Assembly (NCBI RefSeq): GCF_009184425.1
Contig: NZ_WELG01000001.1
Coordinates: forward strand, 1,363,870-1,427,869
Direction: 5' to 3'
Length of the DNA: 64,000 bases
DNA from: Flagellimonas olearia
Lineage (GTDB): Bacteria; Bacteroidota; Bacteroidia; Flavobacteriales; Flavobacteriaceae
Shown here: piece by piece, positions 45,774 through 53,943 of the stretch
Layout: each line of letters starts with the position of its first letter
Position numbering within the stretch: position 1 is the first letter of the stretch
Position numbers and translations under genes: made by a program
The notes under the pieces: generated by a model
Database searches by the model: none
Told to the model about the DNA's origin: nothing
The model's input: only the letters and a program-made list of their open reading frames with translations

Positions 45774-45808
45774 AATTGACGGATACCCCGTTTGAATTGA
45801 CGGATGGG
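45774..45808 (-). promoter_or_regulatory. Paired direct-repeat element, copy 5 (LytTR-like site)
   Basis: On the minus strand half-sites ATCCGTCAAT and ATCCGTCAAT are identical and start 21 bp apart with spacer TCAAACGGGGT. It ends 63 bp before the surface-lipoprotein start codon; a -7-like AACCTTTG lies about 13 bases after it. Best candidate for the consensus. The rest of the 300-base gap 45711-46011 holds the marR operator and promoter. Confidence 0.65.
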
Positions 45809-45954
45809 GATCAGTAAACCATGTTCAATTATACAATCACCAATTCTTTGATGGGGAAAATCCAAACTTTTTATGTAACTTACTATACCTCTTGCCATTT
45901 CGGGCACTGCAGAGAAATCCTTTATCCAGATTATTATTCCTTTTGAGTTAACTT

Positions 45955-45982
45955 AAATTTATTATGCATGCATAATAAATTT
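45955..45982. promoter_or_regulatory. Perfect 28 bp palindrome, predicted MarR operator
   Basis: Half-site AAATTTATTATGCA followed by its exact complement. It ends 3 bases before the -7 box and so covers the -33 region of the marR promoter; a dimeric repressor bound here would block RNA polymerase. Size and symmetry fit a MarR-family operator. Confidence 0.75.
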
Positions 45983-45985
45983 GTT

Positions 45986-45993
45986 TATATTTG
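45986..45993 (+). promoter_or_regulatory. Predicted -7 box of the marR / beta-oxidation operon
   Basis: TATATTTG is a perfect match to the Bacteroidota -7 consensus TAnnTTTG, 18 bases before the marR ATG. Confidence 0.6.
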
Positions 45994-46011
45994 AGGAAAC
46001 CAAACCGGGCT

Positions 46012-46458
46012 ATGAAAGATTTGACCATTGATTATGCATTGCGGGCTACATGGCAGGCGGTCAGTAGAATGTACAATGAGGAAGCCAAGAACTATGGTGT
46101 TACCATGGCCATTGGGTTTACCCTGTTGAGCATAGACCCAAAAAAAGGAACACCAAGTACTGCCTTGGGACCTAAAATGGGCATGGAGGCCACCAGCCTA
46201 TCCAGAATCTTAAAAAATATTGAGGAAAGAGGATACATCCAGCGTAAACCCAACCCTAACGATGGTAGAGGCGTACTGATACATTTAACCACCTTGGGCC
46301 TGGAGAAACGGGAAGAATCCAAGGGAGTGGTGCTCCGGTTCAATGATGTGGTCAAGGAACACATCGCCGAAGAGGACTTGGTCGGTTTTTTTAACACCGT
46401 TGAAATCATAAACAAACTCATTTCCGATAAAAAAGTGTACATAAAAACAACTAATTAA
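46012..46458 (+). CDS. MarR-family transcriptional regulator of beta-oxidation
   Basis: 148 residues from ATG 46012; an in-frame TTG at 45991 overlaps the -7 box and is not used. Winged helix-turn-helix of the MarR type: FTLLSIDPKKGTPSTALGPKMGMEATSLSRILKNIEERGYIQRKPNPNDGRGVLIHLT (in parts) covers the recognition helix and the D-x-R wing. It is the first gene of the beta-oxidation operon (15-base gap to the next gene) and a perfect palindrome overlaps its promoter. Inference: autorepressor that releases DNA on binding long-chain acyl-CoA, as FadR/FarR-like regulators do elsewhere. Confidence 0.88.
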   Translation: MKDLTIDYALRATWQAVSRMYNEEAKNYGVTMAIGFTLLSIDPKKGTPSTALGPKMGMEATSLSRILKNIEERGYIQRKPNPNDGRGVLIHLTTLGLEKREESKGVVLRFNDVVKEHIAEEDLVGFFNTVEIINKLISDKKVYIKTTN

Positions 46459-46473
46459 AACAAACATTCATAA

Positions 46474-48879
46474 ATGAAAAGGCATATCAATAAAGTTGCC
46501 GTCATCGGTTCTGGTATCATGGGAAGTGGCATTGCTTGCCATTTTGCCAATATTGGGGTCGAGGTCCTTTTGCTGGACATTGTTCCCCGGGAACCCAATG
46601 AAAAAGAAAAGGCCCAAGGCTTGACCTTGGAGGATAAGGTCGTTAGAAACCGTTTGGTCAACGACTCCCTTGCTGCTGCATTAAAGTCAAAACCGTCTCC
46701 TATCTATCACCAGAAATTCGCAGACCGAATTATTACGGGAAATTTGGAGGATGATATCGCCAAGGTGGCCCAAGTGGATTGGATCATCGAGGTGGTAGTG
46801 GAACGGCTGGACATTAAGAAGCAGGTATTCGAGAATCTGGACAAACACCGTACTGCCGGTACCTTGATTACCTCGAACACCTCCGGTATTCCCATCAAGT
46901 TTATGAGTGAGGGACGCAGTGAAGATTTCCAAAAGCATTTCTGTGGCACCCACTTCTTCAACCCGGCCAGGTATTTAAAGCTCTTCGAGATCATTCCAGG
47001 GCCAAAGACCTCCCAAGACGTATTGGACTTCTTGAATGGGTATGGCGAACAGTACTTGGGAAAAACCTCCGTGGTGGCCAAGGACACCCCCGCCTTCATC
47101 GGGAACCGAATCGGAATTTTCAGTATCCAAAGTCTTTTTCATGCCGTGAAGGAGTTGGGCATGACCGTCGAAGAGGTAGATAAATTGACAGGACCTGTGA
47201 TTGGTCGACCTAAATCAGCCACCTTCCGTACTGTGGATGTGGTAGGGTTGGATACCTTGGTGCACGTGGCCAATGGCATTTATGAAAACTGTAAGGACGA
47301 TGAACGCCATGAACTCTTTAAACTTCCAGATTTCATCAACACCATGATGGAAAACAAATGGTTGGGGAGCAAATCTGGACAGGGATTCTATAAAAAAGTA
47401 CAGGGCGACGATGGGAAAAGTGAAATCCTCACATTGGATTTGGACACTATGGACTATCGCGCCAAAAAGAGTGCAAAATTTGCCACTTTGGAGCTCACCA
47501 AGACCATTGACAAGGTCATTGAGCGTTTTCCCGTATTGGTCGATGGCAAGGATAAGGCAGGGGAATTCTACCGAAAAAGCTTTGGGGCCCTATTCGCCTA
47601 TGTGACCCATCGTATTCCCGAGATTTCAGACGAACTGTATAAGATTGATGATGCCATGAAGGCCGGATTTGGCTGGGAGCATGGTCCATTCCAGATTTGG
47701 GACGCCGTAGGACTGGAGAAAGGCTTGGAATTCATCAAGGCCGAAGGGCTGGAAGCTGCCTCATGGGTTGCAGACATGAAAGCGGCAGGTATTGATTCAT
47801 TCTATACCGTAAAAGATGGGGCCACCTATTTCTATGACATCCCCAAAAAGACCATGGAAAAGGTTCCTGGTCAGGATGCCTTCATCATTTTGGATAATAT
47901 CAGAAAATCCAACGAAGTGTTCAAGAATAGTGGCGTGGTCATCGAGGATTTGGGCGATGGAATTCTTAACTGTGAGTTCCAATCCAAAATGAATACCATT
48001 GGAGGTGACGTATTGGCCGGATTGAACAAAGCCGTGGACTTGGCCGAAAAAGACTTTCAAGGATTGGTTGTGGGTAACCAAGCGGCCAATTTCTCTGTTG
48101 GGGCCAACATCGGCATGATTTTCATGATGGCCGTGGAACAAGAGTATGATGAGCTTAACATGGCCATAAAATACTTCCAGGATACCATGATGCGGATGCG
48201 ATACTCCTCCATTCCCACCATCTCAGCGCCACATGGCATGTGTTTGGGAGGTGGCTGTGAGTTGTCCATGCATGCCGATAAAGTAGTGGCCGCCGCAGAG
48301 ACCTATATTGGTCTGGTGGAATTTGGCGTTGGCGTCATCCCCGGTGGGGGTGGTTCCAAGGAAATGGCACTCCGCGCTTCGGATACGTTTAGGAAAAATG
48401 ATGTGGAGTTGAATGTACTACAGGAATACTTCCTGACCATAGGAATGGCCAAAGTGTCCACTTCGGCTTATGAAGCCTACGATTTGGGCATTCTACAAAA
48501 AGGAAAGGATGTAGTGGTCGTGAACAAAGATCGACAAATTGCCACGGCCAAGGCCTACGCCAAATTAATGGCTGAGGCAGGCTATACCAAACCCGTTAAA
48601 CGCAAAGACGTAAAAGTACTTGGAAAACAAGCATTGGGTATGTTCTTGGTGGGAACGGATTCCATGGAAGCCGGACATTACATTTCGGAACACGATAAGA
48701 AAATAGCCGATAAACTGGCCTACGTCATGGCCGGGGGAGATCTCTCCGAAGCCAGCTACGTTACCGAACAGTATCTATTGGATTTGGAACGCGAAGCCTT
48801 CCTTTCCCTTTGTACAGAACGGAAAACCTTGGAACGTATCCAACATATGTTAAAAACCGGTAAACCCCTGAGAAATTAG
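46474..48879 (+). CDS. 3-hydroxyacyl-CoA dehydrogenase / enoyl-CoA hydratase (FadN type)
   Basis: 801 residues, bifunctional beta-oxidation enzyme. The domain order is dehydrogenase first: NAD-binding AVIGSGIMGSGIACHF at the start, GTHFFNPARYLKLFEIIPG, and the C-terminal HAD helical domain up to about 470; then a crotonase-fold hydratase (about 500-720; APHGMCLGGGCELSMHADKV, GVGVIPGGGGSKEM). This order is that of Bacillus FadN, opposite to E. coli FadB. It starts 15 bases after marR and is followed by the thiolase gene. Confidence 0.93.
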   Translation: MKRHINKVAVIGSGIMGSGIACHFANIGVEVLLLDIVPREPNEKEKAQGLTLEDKVVRNRLVNDSLAAALKSKPSPIYHQKFADRIITGNLEDDIAKVAQVDWIIEVVVERLDIKKQVFENLDKHRTAGTLITSNTSGIPIKFMSEGRSEDFQKHFCGTHFFNPARYLKLFEIIPGPKTSQDVLDFLNGYGEQYLGKTSVVAKDTPAFIGNRIGIFSIQSLFHAVKELGMTVEEVDKLTGPVIGRPKSATFRTVDVVGLDTLVHVANGIYENCKDDERHELFKLPDFINTMMENKWLGSKSGQGFYKKVQGDDGKSEILTLDLDTMDYRAKKSAKFATLELTKTIDKVIERFPVLVDGKDKAGEFYRKSFGALFAYVTHRIPEISDELYKIDDAMKAGFGWEHGPFQIWDAVGLEKGLEFIKAEGLEAASWVADMKAAGIDSFYTVKDGATYFYDIPKKTMEKVPGQDAFIILDNIRKSNEVFKNSGVVIEDLGDGILNCEFQSKMNTIGGDVLAGLNKAVDLAEKDFQGLVVGNQAANFSVGANIGMIFMMAVEQEYDELNMAIKYFQDTMMRMRYSSIPTISAPHGMCLGGGCELSMHADKVVAAAETYIGLVEFGVGVIPGGGGSKEMALRASDTFRKNDVELNVLQEYFLTIGMAKVSTSAYEAYDLGILQKGKDVVVVNKDRQIATAKAYAKLMAEAGYTKPVKRKDVKVLGKQALGMFLVGTDSMEAGHYISEHDKKIADKLAYVMAGGDLSEASYVTEQYLLDLEREAFLSLCTERKTLERIQHMLKTGKPLRN

Positions 48880-48964
48880 ATGATTTGGAATGTTAGATTT
48901 CCAGAAGAGTTATAAAACTAATCTAACCATCCAAAAGTCAAAAAATCAAAGAATCCAAAAAAAT

Positions 48965-50155
48965 ATGAAAACAGCATATATCGTAAAAGCATACCGGACC
49001 GCAGTGGGCAAAGCGCCACGGGGACTGTTCCGTTTTAAAAGACCGGATGAACTGGCCGCTGAGACCATCGAACACATGATGAAGGAACTACCGCAGTTGG
49101 ACAAAAAACGCATAGACGATGTCATTGTGGGTAACGCCATGCCGGAAGCAGAGCAAGGGTTGAACATGGCCCGACTCATCTCCTTAATGGGATTGGATAT
49201 TGAAGATGTTCCGGGAGTGACCGTCAATAGATATTGTGCCTCTGGACTTGAAACCATTGGAATTGCCACCGCAAAAATCCAATCCGGAATGGCAGATTGC
49301 ATCATTGCAGGAGGCGCCGAGAGCATGAGCTACATTCCAATGGGAGGCTACAAACCCACCCCGGATTATGCCACTGCCAAAGAAGGGCATGAGGACTATT
49401 ATTGGGGCATGGGACTTACCGCCGAAGCGGTGGCCCAACAGTTCAAGGTATCCCGGGAAGACCAGGATGTCTTTGCCTATAATTCACACATGAAGGCCTT
49501 AAAAGCCCAAGAAGAAAATAGGTTCCAAGACCAGATTGTTCCCATTGAAGTACAACATACCTTTATCAATGGAGCGGGCAAAAAAGAAACTACTAGTTAC
49601 ACGGTCAACAAAGATGAAGGGCCACGAAAAGGCACCAACATTCCTACCCTGAACAAGTTGAAACCCGTTTTTGCGGCGGGCGGAAGTGTTACCGCAGGAA
49701 ACTCTTCCCAAATGAGCGACGGTGCAGCCTTTGTCATGGTGATGAGCGAGGAAATGGTGAAAGAATTGAATCTGGAGCCCATTGCCCGATTGGTGAACTA
49801 TGCCGCTGCGGGGGTTGAGCCCAGAATTATGGGAATTGGCCCGGTAAAAGCTATTCCAAAGGCCCTAAAACAGGCCGGAATGAAGCAAAGTGACATCGAA
49901 TTGATCGAATTGAACGAGGCCTTTGCCTCACAATCCTTGGCCGTTATCCGTGAGCTGGACCTAAACCCTGAAATTGTCAATGTGAATGGCGGTGCCATTG
50001 CATTGGGGCATCCATTGGGGTGTACAGGGGCAAAATTATCCGTGCAACTCTTTGATGAAATGCGGAAACGCAACATGAAAGGCAAGTACGGTATGGTGAC
50101 CATGTGCGTGGGAACCGGACAAGGGGCCGCTGGGATTTATGAATTTCTATCTTAA
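48965..50155 (+). CDS. Acetyl-CoA acyltransferase (beta-ketothiolase)
   Basis: 396 residues from ATG 48965 (MKTAYIVKAYRTAVGKAPRG); the frame is open 75 bases upstream but without family sequence. Last step of beta-oxidation: splits 3-ketoacyl-CoA to acetyl-CoA and shortened acyl-CoA. Catalytic motifs: NRYCASGLETIG (nucleophile Cys), ALGHPLGCTGAKLSVQ (His) and CVGTGQGAAGIYEF (Cys/GxG). Works with the preceding FadN-type enzyme. About 40 bases separate it from the following S23-like gene. Confidence 0.93.
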   Translation: MKTAYIVKAYRTAVGKAPRGLFRFKRPDELAAETIEHMMKELPQLDKKRIDDVIVGNAMPEAEQGLNMARLISLMGLDIEDVPGVTVNRYCASGLETIGIATAKIQSGMADCIIAGGAESMSYIPMGGYKPTPDYATAKEGHEDYYWGMGLTAEAVAQQFKVSREDQDVFAYNSHMKALKAQEENRFQDQIVPIEVQHTFINGAGKKETTSYTVNKDEGPRKGTNIPTLNKLKPVFAAGGSVTAGNSSQMSDGAAFVMVMSEEMVKELNLEPIARLVNYAAAGVEPRIMGIGPVKAIPKALKQAGMKQSDIELIELNEAFASQSLAVIRELDLNPEIVNVNGGAIALGHPLGCTGAKLSVQLFDEMRKRNMKGKYGMVTMCVGTGQGAAGIYEFLS

Positions 50156-50192
50156 GAAGTAAGAAAAGAGATCAGAGAGAAAAGACGTCCTA

Positions 50193-50546
50193 ATGAAAAG
50201 ACACAACTATAAAAGGATGAAAATATGGTTACTAGGATTAGAGATTGCAAATGACATTTCTGATTTGCTCCTTAAGTTTCCCAAACATGAACGATATGAC
50301 CTAAGCTCACAAATAAGCAGATGCTCAATTTCAATGCCAAGCAATATAGCCGAAGGATCTTCCAGAACGGATAAATCTTTTAAGCATTTCATAGATATAG
50401 CATTGGGGTCCTCTTTTGAACTTGGAACTCAACTCTTAATCGTTAAACACAGAAATTATATTAACCCAAAAATTTTAAATACCCTTGAAGATAAAATAGG
50501 AGAATGGCAAAAAATGACCATGGGATTTCAAAATAGATTGAAATAA
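50193..50546 (+). CDS. Four-helix bundle protein (23S rRNA IVS-protein / S23 family)
   Basis: 117 residues. It matches the S23/IVP layout: Y-K-R-M-K-I-W (family: F-K-x-L-x-V-W), helix LGLEIANDISDLLLKFP, then FERYDLSSQISRCSISMPSNIAEGSSRTDKSFKHFIDIALGSSFEL (in parts; S-x-I-x-R-x-x-x-S-I-x-x-N-I-A-E-G is the family's core). The fold is a four-helix bundle that can form pentamers. First found in 23S rRNA intervening sequences but often on chromosomes between unrelated genes, as here between thiolase and acyl-CoA dehydrogenase. Purine-rich and pyrimidine-rich flanks suggest it was inserted. Function unknown. Confidence 0.88.
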   Translation: MKRHNYKRMKIWLLGLEIANDISDLLLKFPKHERYDLSSQISRCSISMPSNIAEGSSRTDKSFKHFIDIALGSSFELGTQLLIVKHRNYINPKILNTLEDKIGEWQKMTMGFQNRLK

Positions 50547-50586
50547 GTCTTTCCTCTATTTTCTATCTTCTTAAACCTTAATCAAA

Positions 50587-52392
50587 ATGGAAACAGCAGA
50601 AAAAAACATACTGAGAGGAGGTCAATTTCTGGTAAAGGAAACCCCATGTGAGGATGTTTTCACCCTTGAAGACCTTACCGAGGAACAAAAAATGATGCGA
50701 GAAAGTACCAAGGAATTCGTAGATCGGGAACTTTGGGCGCATTGGGAACGTTTTGAGAAAAAAGACTACGCCTATACCGAGGAGTGTATGCGAAAGGCCG
50801 GTGAATTGGGCCTATTGAGCGTTGCCGTTCCCGAAGCCTATGGCGGAATGGGAATGGGATTTGTCTCCACCATGCTGGTCTGCGACTACATCTCAGGGGC
50901 TACAGGCTCCTTTAGTACGGCCTTTGGGGCACATACCGGAATCGGGACCATGCCCATTACCCTGTACGGTACCGAGGAACAAAAACAAAAATACGTCCCC
51001 AGGCTTGCCTCTGGTGAATGGTTTGGCGCCTATTGCCTCACCGAACCCGGCGCCGGTTCCGATGCCAATTCAGGGAAAACCAAGGCCGTTTTGTCCGATG
51101 ATGGCAAATATTACAGCATTACAGGCCAAAAAATGTGGATTTCCAACGCGGGGTTCTGCAATATGTTCATTGTTTTTGCCCGAATTGAGGATGACAAGAA
51201 CATCACCGGTTTCATTGTTGAGAACAATCCGGAGAATGGCATCACTTTGGGCGATGAGGAAAAGAAACTGGGCATCCACTCCTCCTCTACCCGACAAGTG
51301 TTCTTCAATGAGACCAAGGTACCTGTTGAAAATATGCTTTCCGAAAGGGGCAACGGATTCAAGATTGCCATGAATGCCCTGAACATTGGTCGGATTAAAC
51401 TGGCCGCCGCCTGTTTGGAAGCCCAAAGACGGGTGCTCAATGAAGCGACCAAATATGCCAATGAGCGTATTCAGTTTAAAACTCCCATTATGAACTTTGG
51501 GGCCATCAAGGCCAAAATCGCCGATATGGCCACCAATGCCTACGTGGATGAGTCTGCCTCTTACCGAGCTGCAAAAAACATCGAGGACCGGATTGCTATT
51601 CGGGAGTCCGAAGGCAACTCGCACCAAGAAGCGGAACTTAAAGGTGTTGAAGAATACGCCATTGAATGTTCCATTTTAAAAGTGGCCGTATCCGAGCATG
51701 TGCAACACACTACGGATGAAGGTATCCAAATTTTTGGGGGAATGGGCTTTAGCGCGGATACCCCAATGGAATCTGCTTGGCGCGATGCCCGTATTTCACG
51801 GATTTATGAGGGAACCAACGAAATCAACCGTATGCTGGCCGTGGGCATGTTGGTGAAAAAAGCCATGAAAGGCCATGTGGACCTTTTAGGTCCTGCCACT
51901 GCCGTTGGTGAGGAATTGATGGGCATTCCATCTTTTGATACCCCTGACTTTTCCAAACTATTCTCCGAAGAGAAAGATTTGGTGGCCCGGATGAAAAAGG
52001 TCTTTCTTATGATTGCCGGTAGTGCCATTCAAAAATTTGGTCCGGATTTGGAACAGCACCAGATGTTGTTGCAATCCGCCGCGGATATTCTGATTCAGGT
52101 GTATTTGGCCGAATCTACCATCCTGCGTACCGAGAAAAATGCAAAACGTTTTGGAGAAGAAGCCCAAGCCACGCAAATTGCCATGTCCAAACTCTATTTG
52201 TACAGAGCCGTGGATATCGTCATCCAAAAAGGAAAAGAAGCCATAGTTTCTTTTGCCGAGGGAGATGAACAACGTATGATGCTGATGGGACTGAAGCGTT
52301 TCACAAAATATACTAACCAGCCCAATGTTGTGGCACTTCGCACGCAAATTGCGGATAAAGTTGCTGCAGATAACGGGTATACCTTTGACTGA
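50587..52392 (+). CDS. Acyl-CoA dehydrogenase
   Basis: 601 residues, FAD-dependent. First oxidation of beta-oxidation: acyl-CoA to trans-2-enoyl-CoA. N-terminal helical domain, YCLTEPGAGSDANSGKTKA (FAD/substrate), QKMWISNAGF, C-terminal FAD-binding helices with GIQIFGGMGFSADTPME and RISRIYEGTNEINRML, where the E of YEGTNEINR is the usual general-base region. An extra C-terminal part of about 200 residues makes it the long ACAD (VLCAD/ACAD9-like) form. It is the last gene of the operon and a terminator follows. Confidence 0.92.
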   Translation: METAEKNILRGGQFLVKETPCEDVFTLEDLTEEQKMMRESTKEFVDRELWAHWERFEKKDYAYTEECMRKAGELGLLSVAVPEAYGGMGMGFVSTMLVCDYISGATGSFSTAFGAHTGIGTMPITLYGTEEQKQKYVPRLASGEWFGAYCLTEPGAGSDANSGKTKAVLSDDGKYYSITGQKMWISNAGFCNMFIVFARIEDDKNITGFIVENNPENGITLGDEEKKLGIHSSSTRQVFFNETKVPVENMLSERGNGFKIAMNALNIGRIKLAAACLEAQRRVLNEATKYANERIQFKTPIMNFGAIKAKIADMATNAYVDESASYRAAKNIEDRIAIRESEGNSHQEAELKGVEEYAIECSILKVAVSEHVQHTTDEGIQIFGGMGFSADTPMESAWRDARISRIYEGTNEINRMLAVGMLVKKAMKGHVDLLGPATAVGEELMGIPSFDTPDFSKLFSEEKDLVARMKKVFLMIAGSAIQKFGPDLEQHQMLLQSAADILIQVYLAESTILRTEKNAKRFGEEAQATQIAMSKLYLYRAVDIVIQKGKEAIVSFAEGDEQRMMLMGLKRFTKYTNQPNVVALRTQIADKVAADNGYTFD

Positions 52393-52423
52393 TGCAATTG
52401 TTTTTTGAAACAAAACAACTGAA

Positions 52424-52449
52424 GAGCCGCCCTTTTAGGGCGGTTTTTT
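52424..52449 (+). terminator. Terminator of the beta-oxidation operon
   Basis: Stem CCGCCC / GGGCGG with a short T-rich loop, followed by seven T. About 35 bases after the acyl-CoA dehydrogenase stop codon. Confidence 0.85.
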
Positions 52450-52494
52450 TATATCCTATTTTGCAAGGTTGTATGGACAGCATACCTTTATGCT

Positions 52495-53943
52495 ATGGAA
52501 AGGAACACTATGGAATCCCTTTATGACCAAAGGCAATTTAGGGAAATGGGTCACCGATTGATAGATCTTTTGGCCGACCATATCGACAACACCACCTCAG
52601 GGAAAAACCCAAAGACCATTGATTGGGCAGAACCCAGTGTTGAATTGGAATCTTGGAAAGATTTTTTCACCAACGGAAATGCAGACGATTTCTTTGAAAA
52701 GGTCATACAAAGAACCACCCATACCCATCATCCCAAATACATTGGGCACCAAGTGGGCGTTCCGGCCCCAATTACCGCCTTGACCGGCTTGCTGGCCTCT
52801 TTGTTGAACAACGGAATGGCTGTTTACGAAATGGGAATGTCCCCCACGGCCATGGAACGCATCGTCACGGATCATATTTGCAACAAAGTGGGTTATGGGG
52901 AAGCATCCAGAGGGTTGTTGACATCAGGTGGCACATTGGCCAATCTCACCGCATTGTTATCGGCACGGAAAGCCAAGGCAAAGCACAACGTATGGACGGA
53001 AGGCAGCTCCCAACAACTGGGTATCATGGTAAGCGAAGAAGCCCATTATTGTGTGGATCGCGCAGCACGCATCATGGGATTGGGAGACCAGGGAATCATT
53101 AAAATTCCGGTCACAAAAGATTTTACCATGGACATTTCCAAACTGGAGGAATACCACGCCAAAGCCTTGGAAAATGGGGTCCACATCTTTGCGATTGTGG
53201 GCAGCGCCCCATCCACCGCAACGGGTATTTACGATGATTTGGAGGCCATTGCCCGGTTCTCAGAAGAAAAAGGGTTGTGGTTTCATGTGGATGGTGCCCA
53301 CGGAGGTGCTGCCATCTTTTCCAAGAAATACAAGCATCTGCTCAAAGGGATTGAAAAATCGGATTCCGTGGTCATAGACGGGCACAAAATGCTGATGATG
53401 CCCACCCTTACCACGGCACTTCTGTACCGGGAAGGTATCCACTCACACACCACCTTTGTCCAAAAGGCGGACTATTTATTGACCCATACGGATGAGGAAG
53501 ATTGGTATAATGGAGGGAAAAGAACTTTTGAGTGTACCAAATCCATGATGGGCTTACATTGGTACATCTTATTAAAACTATACGGGGACGACATTTTTGA
53601 CCAAAATGTGACCAAACTGTATGATTTGGGAAAAGAATTTGCCCAATGGATACAGAGTGATCCTAATTTTGAGTTGGCTATTGAACCCATGTCCAATATT
53701 CTCTGTTTCCGGTATGTGGCACCTCAACTGAGTTTGGAGCAGCTCAACAGCCTGAACCAATCCATCCGACAACAACTTTTAGAGGATGGGGAATTTTACA
53801 TGGTCCAGACCCAACTAAGAGGAGTGCATTACCTAAGGACCAGTTTAATGAACCCCTTCACTACCCTAGAACATTTGGGGTGGTTACTGGAAAAAATCAA
53901 AACCCTTGCCGAAAAATTGATGGCTCCGGGACCTACGCAATAG
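52495..53943 (+). CDS. PLP-dependent group II decarboxylase
   Basis: 482 residues, aromatic-L-amino-acid / glutamate decarboxylase-like fold type I. Motifs: GLLTSGGTLANLTALL, EEAHYCVDRAARIMGLGD (ring-stacking His), HVDGAHGGAA (Asp binding the PLP nitrogen) and VVIDGHKMLMMPTL (PLP-binding Lys in DGHKM). Acts in the cytoplasm and removes CO2 from an amino acid; the specificity cannot be read. A second possible start at 52510 gives the same core. It overlaps the convergent GH15 gene by 11 bases at its 3' end, so no terminator hairpin fits between. Confidence 0.88.
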   Translation: MERNTMESLYDQRQFREMGHRLIDLLADHIDNTTSGKNPKTIDWAEPSVELESWKDFFTNGNADDFFEKVIQRTTHTHHPKYIGHQVGVPAPITALTGLLASLLNNGMAVYEMGMSPTAMERIVTDHICNKVGYGEASRGLLTSGGTLANLTALLSARKAKAKHNVWTEGSSQQLGIMVSEEAHYCVDRAARIMGLGDQGIIKIPVTKDFTMDISKLEEYHAKALENGVHIFAIVGSAPSTATGIYDDLEAIARFSEEKGLWFHVDGAHGGAAIFSKKYKHLLKGIEKSDSVVIDGHKMLMMPTLTTALLYREGIHSHTTFVQKADYLLTHTDEEDWYNGGKRTFECTKSMMGLHWYILLKLYGDDIFDQNVTKLYDLGKEFAQWIQSDPNFELAIEPMSNILCFRYVAPQLSLEQLNSLNQSIRQQLLEDGEFYMVQTQLRGVHYLRTSLMNPFTTLEHLGWLLEKIKTLAEKLMAPGPTQ

